NCBI GenBank assembly: GCA_019843655.1
Contig: JACDQD010000011.1
Location: forward strand, 16,100,604 to 16,164,603
DNA: 64,000 bases
Source of the DNA: Lethocerus indicus
Lineage: Eukaryota > Arthropoda > Insecta > Hemiptera > Belostomatidae
Direction: 5' to 3'
Part shown: piece by piece, positions 1-13,965 of the stretch
How positions within the stretch are numbered: position 1 is the stretch's first letter
Layout of the letters: each line of letters starts with the position of its first letter
Program-made: the position numbers and the translations under genes
Notes under the pieces: model-generated
What the model saw: only the letters and a program-made list of their open reading frames with translations
Told to the model about the DNA's origin: nothing
Databases searched by the model: none

Positions 1-641
1 ATTCTTTGTATTTAACGCAGTTCTGCATGCAACTAATTTACGGGTTGCAATGATAATTAAAAAAGCACACGCCTCCCCCCCCCCCGTCGACCATAACACC
101 GTTTAATCTCACGACTAGAGTTGTTACTTTCACTTTCGGGATCTAGGATAGCTTTTGTCCGAAAGGCGTCGCTCTTAATTGCTAACTCTTCGTTTAGCAA
201 TTAAAGGAAAATGTACAGATGGTAAGGGGTACAAGGAGAAAAATCCTGTAGCAATTATTGTCGGGCATGGGAGAGATATATGCCGCGCGGCTGCAACTGG
301 GTTAATGGTCCGGCGGCCTTCGCGGCGACCAAGGGCCAGAAAACAACTCACCGACCTACGCTCTTGTGTAAGTACTCCAGAATAGAGAGAAGGAGAGTTT
401 GCTTTCGATTTCTGTCAACGTTATATATATATATACATCAGTCAGTTTTTTTCACCGTTAAATTATTTTTCTACTTTCCATAAGATATCCAAGGACCGAC
501 AAGCCCGAACGAATTAAGCCGTCTAAATATCTGAAAATTTATGTCTGCCGGCCTCGAAACCGCACTTCCGAACTTTAACATTTGGAGTGAAATCGAAACC
601 ACGTTTGAACGATTTAGCTCGGAAAACCCGGTGCCGCCTTA
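1..641. other. intergenic sequence
   Basis: No gene is supported here. There is a C homopolymer near 76-87 and a short TA run near 422-433. The small open frames have no recognisable content. Confidence 0.6.
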
Positions 642-1175
642 AAGTAGATTAATGTGGATTAACATGGATTAACGTGGATTAACATGGATTAACGTGGATT
701 AATATGGATTAACGTGGATGGATTAATATGGATTAACGTGGATTAACATGGATTAACGATTAACGTGGATTAACGTGGATTAACGTGGATTAAAGTGGAT
801 TAAAGTGGATTAACGTGGATTTGGATTAATGGATTAACATGGATTATATGGATTAACGTGGATTAACATGGTGGATTAACGTGGATTAATATGGATTAAG
901 TGGATTAATATGGATTAATATGGATTAACGTGGATTAAACGATTAACGTGGATTAACAGTGGATTGTGGATTAACATTGGATTAACATGGATTAACGTGG
1001 ATTAACGTGGATTAACGTGGATTAACGTGGATTAACGTGGATTAACGTGGAATAACGTGGAATAATTTGTATGATGGTGGATTAAGGTGAAGAATGGTCC
1101 ATTAAAGTTGAGTAAGGTAGATTATGGTGGATTAAAGTGGAGTAAGGTAGATTAAGGTTTGTTAACCTTTTAATT
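642..1175. repeat. 10-bp tandem satellite (GTGGATTAAC unit)
   Basis: A degenerate tandem array of a 10-bp unit. The commonest forms are GTGGATTAAC and ATGGATTAAC, often alternating, with occasional 1-5 bp insertions or deletions. By eye there are about 40 copies of GGATTA. The most regular stretch is near 990-1060, and the array decays into variants such as GTGGAGTAAGG by 1150-1175. GGATTA is the reverse complement of TAATCC, the core site of K50 homeodomains (Bicoid/Otx/Pitx class). That overlap may be coincidental for a satellite. Confidence 0.9.
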
Positions 1176-2526
1176 AAATAATAGGTTGAAGTATCCCTGA
1201 ATTTAGAGATATTGCCTTATTGCTACTTCGACGGGAAGAAAAGAATATATTGGGAGTAAAAATTATTTCAATCTCTATCCTGGGGACTTGACATGTGTCA
1301 GTCCTAGTAGACTCTAGAGGGGCTAGCCCCGTCTATTCATCTAATGGGCTAACGGGTTATTGAGTTTGTTGACCCTGGGCAACAGGTAAAAATTCCAAAA
1401 ACGCTGATCTTAGCAACAGTTGTCCTTGAGGTTGCCTCGACATCGTAGTCATAGTTAAGCGTACTAACTGTGCAATACTAATAGGCGAGGCACAATCGTA
1501 AACAATTGAAAAAATGTACCCATCACTTTCAATCAAAAGTCCATCTCCCAAGTTTTGCCCCTGTTTTGCTTGCTCTAATATTGATTTCGTAGGTAAATAG
1601 AATTCTGATCTATATCAAGCCCTCAAGATCTGACTGAAAATATGTTAAATGTGTGGCGTGGACACTCTAATCTAGGGTTGCAGGGCCACATTCAATAAAT
1701 ATGTACAAGAAATTCTATTATTTTTTCTATGATTCATCCCGTTTATCTGTCCCTAATGATCGGGACGGTTGATTCCGGACCTGCGAGTCCTTCAGTGAAA
1801 TCGAAGATCGTGATCGAAATGGATCATTCAGCTGCAATCAATATTTATCATCACCGATCTTATTCGGTCCTTGAGCTGTAGAGAACTCAGGAGGTCGTTC
1901 CCATATTTTCGAATTCGATTTCGGTAAACCGGCTTCTCTTTCTTCTGAAGAAAAAATAAACACAAAATACATCATTTTTAATTCGTTTTTCCGCGTTTTA
2001 ACATTTGGGCGTGTGTGGCGAAAGTGACAGGAAGCTTGCTCGGCAGCCGTGTCATTCCCGTGTACACAAATTATTATTTCCCTTCATTATGCACCGCTAA
2101 AAATAACATTTCGGTATTTAGGCAGAAGTAGAAAAAACGAAACGTTCGTGACTACCGTATACCATGTCGTCTCACGTTAATTGAAACCTGCGTACAGAAT
2201 AATTAGACGGGTAATAACACCTTTCACGGAAAAATCTCATGATCACTGAAGGATGGATTGTGATGATAGCAATAATTGTTACATAATAAAAACAATTATT
2301 CGGAACAATAATCGGGAGATAGCGGGATTAGGATGATGACTTTGTATGGCAAGGTCGCGCAGAAACCTGGCTTTAAGATCTGCTTGTAGGGTTAGTTTGG
2401 CGACATAGTTATTTTTCCTATATTTTTTTAATATTTGAATTTCGTTAATATTTTTCGGTTTCGCCGACCGCCACAGTTCAAGACCGCGTTTTCAAATTAA
2501 GTATAGTTTTGTTGTTGTTTTGGGGG
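1176..2526. other. intergenic sequence
   Basis: No exon or RNA gene is supported. The sequence is AT-rich with scattered moderate-GC patches. The open frame on the minus strand at 1357-1551 has no recognisable content. Confidence 0.5.
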
Positions 2527-2733
2527 TACCGTAGATTTCGTGTGTTTCTGTCTCCTCTCACTGGTTTTGTCTTTTGCAAGAGCGGTTTCGGCTGCTCGCC
2601 ATCTTCAGTACCGGTGTTAGTCACTTTGGCACTTTGGGTGTTTTTTGGGCCTACTCACTTCACTGTCACTGTCACTTTATCGTCATCCAAAGTGACTAAC
2701 ACCGGCGAGAGGAGACAGAAACACACGAAATAA
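2527..2733. mobile_element. foldback/MITE-like element, copy 1
   Basis: The left end reads TACCGTAGATTTCGTGTG and the right end closes with CACACGAAAT, so the element has terminal inverted repeats. The arms (about 2527-2635 and 2688-2733) also share an inverted segment around CCGGTGTTAGTCAC / GTGACTAACACCGG. A CACTGTCACTGTCAC motif lies in the middle. The right arm is shorter, as if internally deleted. Related copies lie at 25.6, 38.3 and 52.5 kb. There is no coding capacity, so it is a non-autonomous DNA element. The superfamily is not identified. Confidence 0.75.
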
Positions 2734-3118
2734 TTTATTGTTTAAACCTAGTTTTGATTTATTATGTCAAGCACAATTATCCCGTATAAGCCTTCGGAAT
2801 TACATAGGAAGGTTGACCTCCTCTGGGCGGCCTTATGACATATTCCCAAATCCTGACGAAATTGCATATGTTCACCCCCTAAAGTGTAATTTGAGGCGAC
2901 CGTCCTCCCGTGTTTAACCCGATGTCCGGGCTCGACAGAAGGGACGGGGGCGAGGGAAAGTACAAGGGGAGTCCCCACCACTGTCGGGGGCCGGCCTGTG
3001 GCATCCTGTCCAAAGTCCAGTCTGACTCCAGCTCCAGCCCACCACACCAGCTAGCCCCTCCCAGCACTAGGTGAACAGTGATTAGAGAGACACTGCCAGT
3101 GATATCACACATCCGGCC
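2734..3118 (+). promoter_or_regulatory. upstream region and probable 5'UTR of CPAP1 gene 1
   Basis: This GC-richer stretch (especially 2900-3080) directly precedes the first coding exon. No convincing TATA box or TCAGT initiator is visible, so the transcription start is not placed. It is called regulatory only from its position. Confidence 0.3.
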
Positions 3119-3196
3119 ATGGACATCAGAACCGTCACCGCTCTGGCCCTCCTTATGGCCGCCACCTGCCTAGCCAACCGATCGGATCACAGGAAG
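3119..3196 (+). CDS. CPAP1-type chitin-binding protein, gene 1, exon 1 (signal peptide)
   Basis: This exon encodes residues 1-26. The start lies in a good context (GGCCATGG) and begins MDIRTVTALALLMAATCLA, a typical secretory signal peptide with likely cleavage after Ala19. The exon ends at AAG|GTAATA after a complete codon (phase 0). The gene as assembled here has five exons: 3119-3196, 16066-16539, 26864-27076, 36476-36597 and 38053-38149. It would encode a secreted protein of about 328 or more residues with one peritrophin-A domain. The reading frame stays open across every junction. CPAP1 proteins bind chitin in cuticle and other apical matrices. Membership is inferred from the single CBM14 domain with an N-terminal extension. 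The exact ortholog is not recognised. Confidence 0.75.
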
Positions 3197-6100
3197 GTAA
3201 TATTAACATTTATTTTTCAACTTATCACCGTAAAGTGTTTGTTAAACAGCAATTTATATCTGCTCTACCGTGAAGTTTCATCGACCTCTGTGCCGGTATC
3301 ACCTCCAGACAGTCGAAACACATGGTTTATCTATAATTTTTTTCTAATGTTTTTTTATCGATTATGGTACAACAAAAATTAAATGGAACAATTAATGTAC
3401 TGACAACAATTCAGAAATATTTCATATTTTTTAATCGTTGTATACTCAACAAAATCTGGGAACATAATTTATCTCCTACTACGGAAGTGTTCACACATCG
3501 GCAGTGCCGGTAACAACCTCACCGTAAAACGGAACGCTACTGACGGTGGCGAGAAGCCAAAATTGGTCTGACGGGGTGAATTTTTATGGCGCGTTTTTCA
3601 AAAATCTCCAGGCGCCAGTTTCCGTTGTTTTTTAGCACGAGGAAAAATCGGTGAGGTATTGGAAAAAGTCCGCTGGGAGCATCAGAAGTCCCGGGGAATC
3701 CTACAGTGATCCGTCCATTTCCCAAAGCATTAGAGAGTTCTTATATAAAATTTTGGTAGAATTAACGAGCGGCTCTTGCTGTGTGTCGCAACAGGTGCTC
3801 GTGTTCGCTCCGGTATCGCCATTGTAGTCCGATAAGTTGGAAAAACGAGGAGGGAAATATGTTTCGCTTTATAATTGGAGGCTTGGGAAAAAAATTCCCT
3901 AAGTCCCCCAGTTCCTTGCTAAGTTCCCACAAGTATAATTCCGGGTGGCGTCTTCAACGTACTCCGGGGCGACGGGGACACAAGTGGAAAAAGATTGCCG
4001 GTGTGAAATGTTTTTGATTTTAGTGAAGCGTTAAAAAATCTCGGACCTACTTCAACGACCGGTTAGTTCTGACACTCAAGGTGGGCAGGTAAAGGTCATT
4101 AGCGTTCATAAATTCATTTCATCGCCTCACTTACAGTCATTCGTGGAGAGACAGACTCGAATTCATAATATCACCAATGTACAGTGGCTTCCTAAGCCTG
4201 TTAATATTACCAGTAAATAATTACATATATATAATAACAATAAAAGTGCGGGGAAGACGACAGGTAAAGGGAGGAGGAATTGTTGGCCGTGAGTGTGACA
4301 CATGTGGGGTAACTGGGGTAGAAAAATTCGGTCTTGCTCTAGTGACATTGCTCAGCGGAAAAGTGGTATATTTTCACACCTCTCGGACGCTGTTATAATT
4401 GATTTATAACAGCGCCTGCTAAAACTCTGTCCATTTTATTTCACGCCATAAATGAAATTGAAATATTGAGTGTGGAAAACAGTTATTATTTAAGTCAGTG
4501 CGCTGCGTGCACTAACGCGGTGATGCGCGCCACCGAATTCGGAGAAATGTGAATATTATTATTCTTTGTAAACTTAGTGGGGAACAAACCTGGTATTGTT
4601 AGTGTTGTTACATATAAATATGTATATATAATGTCTATATGTTTATATAATGGTGTGAATGGACCGAGGAACACAACATTAAAAAGGGATATTTGCGGTG
4701 GGATAATGTTCAGGGAATTTTCATGGAATGTATAGGCATAACCATGCGTAGCGTTAATTGCAGTATTAATTTAGTTGATGGCGCAGTTAATACTTCAGTA
4801 ATTTACTCAATTCAATTCCCAGTATTATTCGATACTCAAGGATTGACTAAACGCCGCGAAGCCAAAACGGGTCTACATTGGCGTTTCTAGACAGGCAGAT
4901 AATCTGAAATATTAAAATTTAATTCACCGATCACTGAATCCTGGCTTTATACATCGGAGCAAATACGGTCAAGTCGGACTGAGATATCGTATCTGCCTTA
5001 GGTATTGACGGAAAAATCGCCCTACAAAGGACAGTAATTTCACTCGGGCGTAGTCCCGTTCGGATTACAAGTTCCGCGGGTGACGTCTCCGGAAATTTAA
5101 CATATTCAATGCTTTCTCCAGTCGAGCGTGAACAACTCGATGGCCACGATCGGAGAAAGCGCAACAGTTGCAGTGCGTTTTCCCGATTTCAACGAGAAGT
5201 GCAAAACTAGATTTTGAGCGGTTGAAAAAGATATAAAATAATATGAAATCAGATATCGAGAGGAGCAGGATCGGTACAATCTAATACAGTTGTGTCCATG
5301 AGAAGCTGTTATGAAACGCGCTCACTCTTTGAGGATCGTGAACTGGCGCAATGGAACATATTTCATTTTTACTTTTACTTCTTGCTCTGAAGTCATTCTT
5401 TCGTCTCATATCTCAGGGATAATTTTATTGATTCCATTCGCTTTAGGTAAGTTAATTTTTTTAGGTCATTTCTGTTTTTATATTCTCCCCCTCCCCACCC
5501 TATTAATAAAAGATTATGTATCTATTATTACGGAAACCTCTCATCTCTGTCCCATATCTATACGCCGAAGGTTAGCATATATGAAGGGAATCCCGTCGTG
5601 AATTTTTCAATGCACGTTCTGCACATTTCATGTACTCGATGAACACAATTCATCAACTGTACAAGTGACATATTCAGTCCAATATTGTATAACTCATGTT
5701 TGAATGAATGACTTGGTTCTCTTCCGTCATTTAGGAATATTATTGTTGTTATTCATTTATTCACTTGGCGAAAGGGACCCTTTTCATACAGTCAAAGGTG
5801 ACCTCATACACTCGATTATAATTCTTGATGTTTTCGGTAATAAATGTTGCCTTTTAACGGTTCCAAGAGATTCGATTAAATCAGACGGAAAAAACCAGAC
5901 CTGCATGTCTGCAGGTCGCTTTCCACGTAGGTTCTTCTTATGAAGACGAAGGGACGGGTCGTGGAGCAAGGTTGAGATGAATTTGAGACAACGGCGGTTT
6001 CCGGGCGAATACTAAGCGCGCACATCATCAGCGTGCCCGTGGGAACTTCCGAGCCGACTTTCTCGAGCGGCCGCGGGGTTCCAACTAGGAAAAGGAAACC

Positions 6101-8933
6101 GTCTGTTCGCCTGTCTTTCTCGAGGCCAGCTGGACTCGGTACAACGAATTAATAAAATCTCACTCGACACAGTTTCATCTCTGGCACTGGTCGGCACCGA
6201 CAGTCCGCCAAAATCACTTGCTACTTATTAAATAATAACTGACCCATTACTCGGACACTGGGACGAGTGCCAAACAAATGCTAATAGATACGGATCAATA
6301 TTTATAGAGAGTGGAAAATCCTGAGGGTCTACGGGCGTTGAAGGCTGGTTCATTACGGCCTTCTGGCAAACTTCCCTGATTAAGTAAAACAGGGTAGAAT
6401 TATAATATAGAGGAGTTATAATAGATCAGCTTATCTGTTGGACATCCTGGGATAATAATAAGAATTTTATTTGCATTATCTCTTCGATGGTCGGCGAAGA
6501 TTTGGAATACGGTCGTTCTTGTGATCTTCAGTCTTCACTTGCTGGTCTTATTTTTTCTGTGAAACAAAAGTTGAGATGTATACCGCCACTTAAATTAGGT
6601 TCAATTTTTATGAGGTGTGGTCCAAGGATTAAAAATGCTGTATTTCTTCGATTTTCTAAGATTCACCAGTTTTCCCCTGGGCTAGGCAAAATTCTGATTC
6701 TCTCCATGGGTATAACACGCATATCATTGCTGCTAATCATCAATAAAGGTTTTAATTCATTAGTTCTCTTCGAGAAACAATTCCAGTTTTTTTCAGATAT
6801 TATAGTTATTATAGACATTACCCGTATAAAGAACATATAGGCGTAATGCGTGGTGGGCGGTAATCGAAGCCGTGTAGCTAAGTCCTAGTAAAGGGGTCAA
6901 GTTAGGAGCTTAAGTGCGGTGTTAGTGTGAAAGAATCAGCTGAGTGCAAAATTTAGTAGTTTCGGTTTTTTTTTCCACGGCGTTGTAATTTTCGCAACTC
7001 TGAGGAAAATGCGCAGGCGGTTTCGCCTGAAGTGGCTATTACAATACATAGAAAACCTATGTAAAAACCTATGTATGAAAACCTATTAAAGGCGGTGCTC
7101 ATATTTCAGTTTACTAATTAATTTGAAGAATAAAGATATTTTCTAGCTCAACGATTTCACTGTCTAAGGCCGTGGATTGTAACTGAAAGTTTTTCTGCGC
7201 AGATATTTGTAAAATATAATAGAACGCTGGACTTTTGCAATTAGGCTCGTCCCCCAATTGCGCAATACCCTTTGAAATTGCACCAGCGTGGAACCGATTC
7301 GACCTGGACGGGTATTTCCAATAAAGTTCATCTTCTTGAAAATAAATTGGTCCCCATCGATTGACCAGGCTGTGTTGTTGGCTTTCTTCACCGGGGAACT
7401 ATTCCCAGCGGGCGTGAAAGGGCTAGGAACGGTCAAATTTCGTGATTGAAGCCGATTCGGTGTCGATGAGGATTCGGTCGAATGAATACCACCTGTTACT
7501 GTATAAGATCCCGCTAACGTTTTAACAATTTACAAAATACTGTTTTTTTACGACGAAGATTCGCACGATTTCTAGAACGAAATTACGAAATATTCGTAAC
7601 TATTTGTGTGATGTGTTTAATTTAAAGTTTTAATTTTACTCAACAATGTATCGGCTCCTCTGCATCACACCAATGCTGCCTATAGAAGCAGGGAAGTGCC
7701 CTGATACATTTTGATTCCTCCGAAATTCGTATTATACTTTGTAGAGACCCAAAAGTAAAGGGTTACTCCAATCAAAGTATATGCTGTATGGAAACTGATA
7801 GTGTAATTGAAGCATTGCTACTTCAGTGTTCAACAAATATTCCAGCGGCTGGAAATATTCCTGGAATCGTCTTCGAATTCTGTTCAGGCACAAATCTTCT
7901 ACGCATTGCGTATTCAACGATCGTACGTTTACAATAAAGTCCTCCTAGATGCTTATCTCTAGGCTACGGAATCGTTTATTTACCTGATTTATGATAAACG
8001 TTATAAAAGTCCTTGCGCGTTTTCAATAGAGGTTTAGAAATTTGTTAAATCAAATGAGATTAATCGGACTTCTGTGATATGTGCTTTTCAATAAACCTTG
8101 CTCAGCTGTTCGGACCAACGTATCTAATTTTGGTCGAAAACATTCCAAGAATTTTTCCAAGAAAGAAAGCCGGAGCTCTGTGCCTGAGCTTCATAAGGTA
8201 GAGGAGGCGGTGGAAATGGAAGTAGAGATGGAAAAGACACTGAGAAGATTTAAAAAGAAGCTACAATAAAAAGCCTGGGCAATAGCGAGCGGCCGCCTCT
8301 TGAGCAACTGTGGACTGTTGCGTGCTTAAGAAGATCGCGTGTCGACCCAAAGAAAGGCGACTCCGATTCGGACAGAACGGACCCCAGAGTACAAATATAA
8401 CTCGTACTGGACGCGAAAATAAACTTTGATATTTTATTCTGTGACGGATAAATAATCGTATTCATCAAACGGAAGATTGGGATCGTGCGTCGTTGCTTGC
8501 AGAAGAATTCGTTCGGGTTTAACTCTGAAAATTGATTGAGCGATTTTAACGAAAGCATAACTTTGGGACCGGGTTTTTCGCGCCGGCGGGATTACGATTT
8601 AAATTCGTTAACGACTTTCTCCGGACGCTCTTAGAAATGCATTTCGGAAATTATCAGCCGGAATATTCGGGACGCGCTCCGTTGTTTTCCGGTGAAAGGT
8701 GTTATTGCGCAATGGCGGCCCGGTGTTAACATCGGTTGATTACATCTGGCTGTGGAAGGAGGGGGCCCTGAATCGCCTGCATTCTTTCGGACCGACGAAA
8801 GAGAGGCCCGCGCTCTTCCTTCGTAACCCCGATCCTGGACCATTTGTCCGGCCCTGGACTCCATATGGCGCAACGGCTTCCGCAACTTGCGCCATGCGCG
8901 TGACTTGGAATTTGTTTACGCAATATATTGTAT

Positions 8934-8936
<3 letters not shown>

Positions 8937-8984
<48 letters not shown>
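8937..8984. repeat. (AT)n microsatellite
   Basis: An uninterrupted AT dinucleotide run of about 48 bp follows an imperfect AATATATTGTATAC palindrome. Confidence 0.97.
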
Positions 8985-11900
8985 TGCATTCAATACCTTA
9001 GTCCTCTGGATCCCTTCTGACCCTTGAAAACGCGACATTATTAATATTTTTAACCCAGTATTCTGAAAATTGTGTTCACATTTCTCACAGCGTTACTAAG
9101 ACAAGGTAAACATTTCTGTCCGGAACGCAATCGGTTTAGAGGTTACAAAATTTGGCCAGATTTTCACATACGAAATTTATTTATTATTAATTGTGAAAAT
9201 AAACGTGAGGTCCGAAATATTCTACTTTTTATTTACCAATGGAGTTAGGTACAATAATGTTCATAAAAGAGGCAATTCATGAAGAGGCAATAATTCATAC
9301 CTTTCATAACTTTTTTGAGGATAAAAATGGTAGGCAGTTGAAATTAGTTTATGCAGTAATGGAGACGATGGAAGAAGATTATTTACAGGGCTCCAAATGG
9401 TCTTTTGAGTGAGGCTTTGAACCGGAAAGACGGAGTTGAGGCTTACTTTCAAAAAGTAGAAAAAAACTGTTTACTCGCACTTTTGCGCCCGGAGTATAAA
9501 TGAAAGGTCTTCGTGAGTAGTCCATCTTAGTTTTAAGGGCGCACGATTCTCCAGTCCGCTCATCCCTCGCCTTGATCTCGCATGTGACTCGGGTCGGAGA
9601 AACGTGACTTCCTAGATCGGCAAAAGTAACCGTACCGGGTGATATGTCGCCTTCAAAATTCGCGTATCCATTTAATTCCTCCGTACACTGGGAATAAGAT
9701 TACAACGTAATTTCTGTCGCTCCTGATCAACTACTGGAAGAAGTTTAATCAGAAGAAATTTAATCCGACTGTTCAAAAAAGCCATTTTTTTAAATCGTAC
9801 AGGACCTCCTTTAAGTAAGTAAATTTGTATCGAGGAGATATCGAAAAGTCGAGGACATTAGTCCAGGCAACATTCAGGATGATTGCTTCAGCTGTTACTG
9901 CAGTATTTACGACCCTCTGAATGGAGATTGCCGATCAAGACCAATTACATAAATCGGGATCAGTTGTGTACAGATCTCGTTAGTATAAGTACCAATAAAA
10001 GGCTGGCCAAGATCAAGAATCAAGGAGGACTTTCTAATGGGGTAAATTGGTGTTTTATCCCCGAAGCAAGCTGTAAATCGCGGCGGTAAAAAATATGACC
10101 CGAGTAACGTTCTGAACTGTAATCAGCGTAAATTTTTTGGTTCCGGTTCTCGTGCCGGTATAAATTCTTGATGCCCAATAAACATTTGTGGCGGCCTATA
10201 GCCTTCAGTGGATGGAATGGCGGTCGTCCCGATTCAGACAGTTTAACGGAATTAGCGGCCACCAGGTGTTTTTTATAGCCATGAAAATTGACAGGTATTC
10301 CAATTATAAGACCAGCGATTCGCCTACGCCTTTAAAGATGATTTTCAGTACGATACACGGAGAAGTAGACACTTAAAGAACAAGCCTTTTTATTTCTTCG
10401 TTTATGAAATAATTAGCGTCCTGGGAGGGACGAACCTCATTTTGCAGGGGTTGACCCCATGACAACACCCGAGTGGACAGCAGAAGGAAAGGGCAGACAG
10501 ACCGAGGTTCTTCCCACAACATCACGTTATCCTATCGGTAACAATTTTCTACGTTATTTATACCAACCCGAACCATGAGCAAATCCCGATGAAACGCGTA
10601 TTCTTCGACACTGAATATATTACCAATCTTGTTTCCGTCAAATGCACACTTATATCTGGGATATTCCGAACTGGTTCTCCTGCGTTAAAAGGTGATAAAC
10701 GTCTCGGGTGCTCGTCCATCATTTTAGACGACCGTTCCCGTTTAACCGAGTCGGTTGTACGCGTCCGGTTGTTGGCGGGTCTTATCTTTTACGACCGGCT
10801 TTTAAAACGGAGGAACTCCGAGAGGTGCCCCTAATCGGTATCGTAAATCCTCCCGTTCATTCACCGATAATAAACTAGGTTTTTCATATTTTACAGTATC
10901 TTGCATTTTGCAGTATCCCCTGGACAAATTATCTGAGCATATGTCAATAAAATTGTTTACTTTTTTCGGTCCTACTTATATTTTTTCCAATGTAAACGTG
11001 CTCGGACACGGTATAGCGTAATGTAGTCCTTGTCAAATGCTCACTATGAGACTTAGTCGGTTATCAAGTTTCAAGTTCAGGGTCTTGTTCAGAATTTGCT
11101 TATGTAAATTTATGACGTAAAGAAGCTGAGAAGTTAGAATCGATGAAGATCCATCATCGATGGTGAGCGTCGTCGGCACACCAGAGAGAATAAAATATAG
11201 TAAGCTGTATAAATATTTAAATACCCTGAAATTTGTCGTCGGGACTGCATCGGAAATGCAGTTATGTTCCGAAAAACGAGAATTGAGCGGCACGTCGGGC
11301 ACGTAGTTTTCATTAGTTGTCGACACGCTGAGCACGACCCGGCCGCCTTAATGGCTTCGTTATCGGCATTAGGTCACGTAAGTTCAAGCGGCTTCTTCCT
11401 CCCTTCGAATTATCCGACGAACGCGGACTTCCTAGTCGCTTTGCAGAGAGAGCTTAGACGGACTTTTCACAGTCCCAATTATCAAGTTATAGAGCCCGAT
11501 AACTTTGTGTATTTGATGAACTATTTAATTGACAACGTAGCGTTGCTGACGACGAGAATACGGGGAAAATGTTGACAGCCGAAAAACATTCACAGCTTCC
11601 TTTACTATAGCCGAGTTGCAAACTAAATCTCACTAGATTTGGGTCTAGATCCGTTTTTCTTCTTTTGTATAATAACGTCTTCTCCTATTTAGTCCTCACC
11701 CTCGTTGGGTATACATATGAATTTTAAGGTCAATCTTATAAGTATAGTACTCAGCTATTCCAAACAACAATTTCTTTTTTCAAGCATATTTATTGTCAGC
11801 AATGCTGGGGGGAGAGTGGGGTGTTACTACCCCCTCGACCAAATGCCAAATGAAAACCCACTCAATGGTTTAGTATTCCCTTTATTTTATACGAAGACCG

Positions 11901-12049
11901 AACAAAGACGGAGGGCTAACACCAGAAAGGCAGATAAGTGCGGACAATACTGTAGATAAGTGCCACCTCCGTACTGGTACTACTCTGACTCATTTAGATA
12001 AGATCGCCACTGAGATGAGAGTCATCGGCCGTTTGGAGAGTGCTCTATC

Positions 12050-12268
12050 ATGGGCCCGCTCGAGAACGACTCCTTTCTCCAATTTTTGCCGCCGCCGCCG
12101 CCGCCGCCCCGTTCGAATCGCGCTTTCGTGATGTCGAACGTTCGATTGGGCGATGACTCGCCCAGTCAGGTTGCCAACAACGACACGAAGAAGAAGAAGA
12201 AGAAGGCGGGCAGTTGTATGGCCAGCGTCGATGACTGGCAGACGGCCGAAAACAAACTGTTCGAATAG
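12050..12268 (+). other. unrecognised 72-codon ORF with Pro and Lys runs
   Basis: The ORF begins ATGGGCCCGCTCGAG and ends at TAG. It encodes a run of seven prolines near residues 15-21, from a CCG repeat, and a run of six lysines near residue 50, from an AAG repeat. Codon use is GC-rich compared with the surroundings, so it stands out from the intron. No domain, signal peptide or flanking splice signal is evident, and it sits in intron 1 of gene 1. The trinucleotide repeats alone could keep the frame open, so it may not be a gene. Confidence 0.15.
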
Positions 12269-13267
12269 TTGCCTAATCGCTTTCCTTTTCGCACCGTAGC
12301 GCCTTAATGAGGAACATCCCCCATGACGATCAGGCGGCTGTTAAAACACGCGTCACGTACTCCACGGCCCAGATGTTTGGTTGTTGGAGTGCCTCTTATA
12401 AATAATAATTATTATACGTTACGGCTCAGTGTTGTTTCTTATGCAATATTGTTGTTTTCTACTGTTATATTGAAGCTGTAAACTATGCATGGAAGTACAG
12501 GTGGCCTACTATCATTACAGAGCTACTTAAAAATCTAAATTTTGTAGGGGGTTTGAAACAACTTGGGTACCTCACAACCGCAATTATTTAGTTGCCAACC
12601 CAATATTTGATATTAAGTCTTCTTTTGTTGACAGGATGCTTCAGAGCAGGTACCCCATTTTATTAATAATTGAACTCCACCGACAAGGCCTGTCGAGGAC
12701 TAGAAAGGCGAAGGATTTTTATTTCTTAATTTATACCATTACGCGTCCTTGGCTTCAATTCAAATCCTCTCTTCTTTAGAATTATATTTTAGATAATAAC
12801 GCTCGCGTATATATGTATATATTAAATATGGTAAAATATGAAAGAATGATTTTCAAGTGCACTGCATTAAGTATTCAGAGTCTTGTCGGGCCGGAAATGT
12901 CTGAGCGATTAATGTATTTTAGGTCGCGTTTAATAACAGTCGGAGTCACTGGCTAATTTAGTCTCGTTATAATTGGATAGAAGCTAATCGTTTTTTAATG
13001 GCCAACAAGAACTTTTAGGGCGTGTCGGTCTAGATTGCGATTAATGTTTGTAATTTTAACAATGATAAAATCGTGATCCTTTTGAACTGCGAGCCCGTTG
13101 GAATTGACTTTTAATAACGGTCCAATCAGTGTTTGAACTTAAAGTGTCAACTTTATCGCAGTCTATCTATTTCGCGGATTCATTTCTTTTGGAAAAAACC
13201 AATTTCCCGATTTTCTAAAAGCTTTTTTATATTAAAATAAACCTCCCGAAAATTATCATACCGATAG

Positions 13268-13292
13268 GGAGAGAGAGAGAGAGAGAGGGAGA
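13268..13292. repeat. (GA)n simple repeat
   Basis: A short GA run with one GGGA interruption. GAGAG is also the core of GAGA-factor and CLAMP-type sites in insects, but nothing else here supports a regulatory role. Confidence 0.85.
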
Positions 13293-13905
13293 CAGACCGA
13301 AGGAGTTCGAGTGAGTGTTCCAGTTACCGGGGTCAGGACCAGGATCAGCAGCACAATAGCAGCTTAGTTCGGGATGGCGGACTTGGGCCGTGTTTATTTT
13401 TCCGGCGAATATTAAAGCCCACGTACTCGGTCATTTCCCGGCACAATGGCAACCCCTTGTCCGTGTTGCCGTGAAAGCCCCAGCAGCCCTCATTGTTCCC
13501 TCTTCGCCGCCAATTATACGCGAAAATACTGCTCGACCTCATTCTCCGCTTCTTCCAGGAGAGTTTTTTTTACTTCTTTTTTGTTGTTGTTATAGCCTCT
13601 CCCATTATCCCATTATTGGATCCTATTTTCTAGTTCCGGTACAAGATACGGACCAATTATAATAACGATTGACCGCTCCGATAATTTCGTAATTGCGGTT
13701 CTGCTATACTCAGGATGATTGTATATATAAAAACATATAACTTCAATTTGAAGCTTATAATGGCTATGGATAATTCATTAAACGCCAATCCCTTTACCAG
13801 TTTGAAACAGAATATTAAATTTAGTTTAATATATACGATTACGCTAGTATTACGTGTGTGATTCTTGTAGTTACGTAGCCTGCAATAGCCTGTGCAATAA
13901 ATAAC

Positions 13906-13907
<2 letters not shown>

Positions 13908-13962
<55 letters not shown>
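13908..13962. repeat. (TA)n microsatellite
   Basis: An uninterrupted TA run of about 55 bp within intron 1 of gene 1. Confidence 0.97.

Positions 13963-13965
<3 letters not shown>

Noticed and set aside
6487..6840. 117-codon plus-strand ORF with hydrophobic end
   Set aside because: AT-rich, with residue composition expected of random AT-rich DNA (many I, L, F, K). No domain or signals.
11264..11575. 103-codon plus-strand ORF in intron 1 of CPAP1 gene 1
   Set aside because: No recognisable domain, no splice signals and no regular codon bias. The reverse strand is partly open as well.
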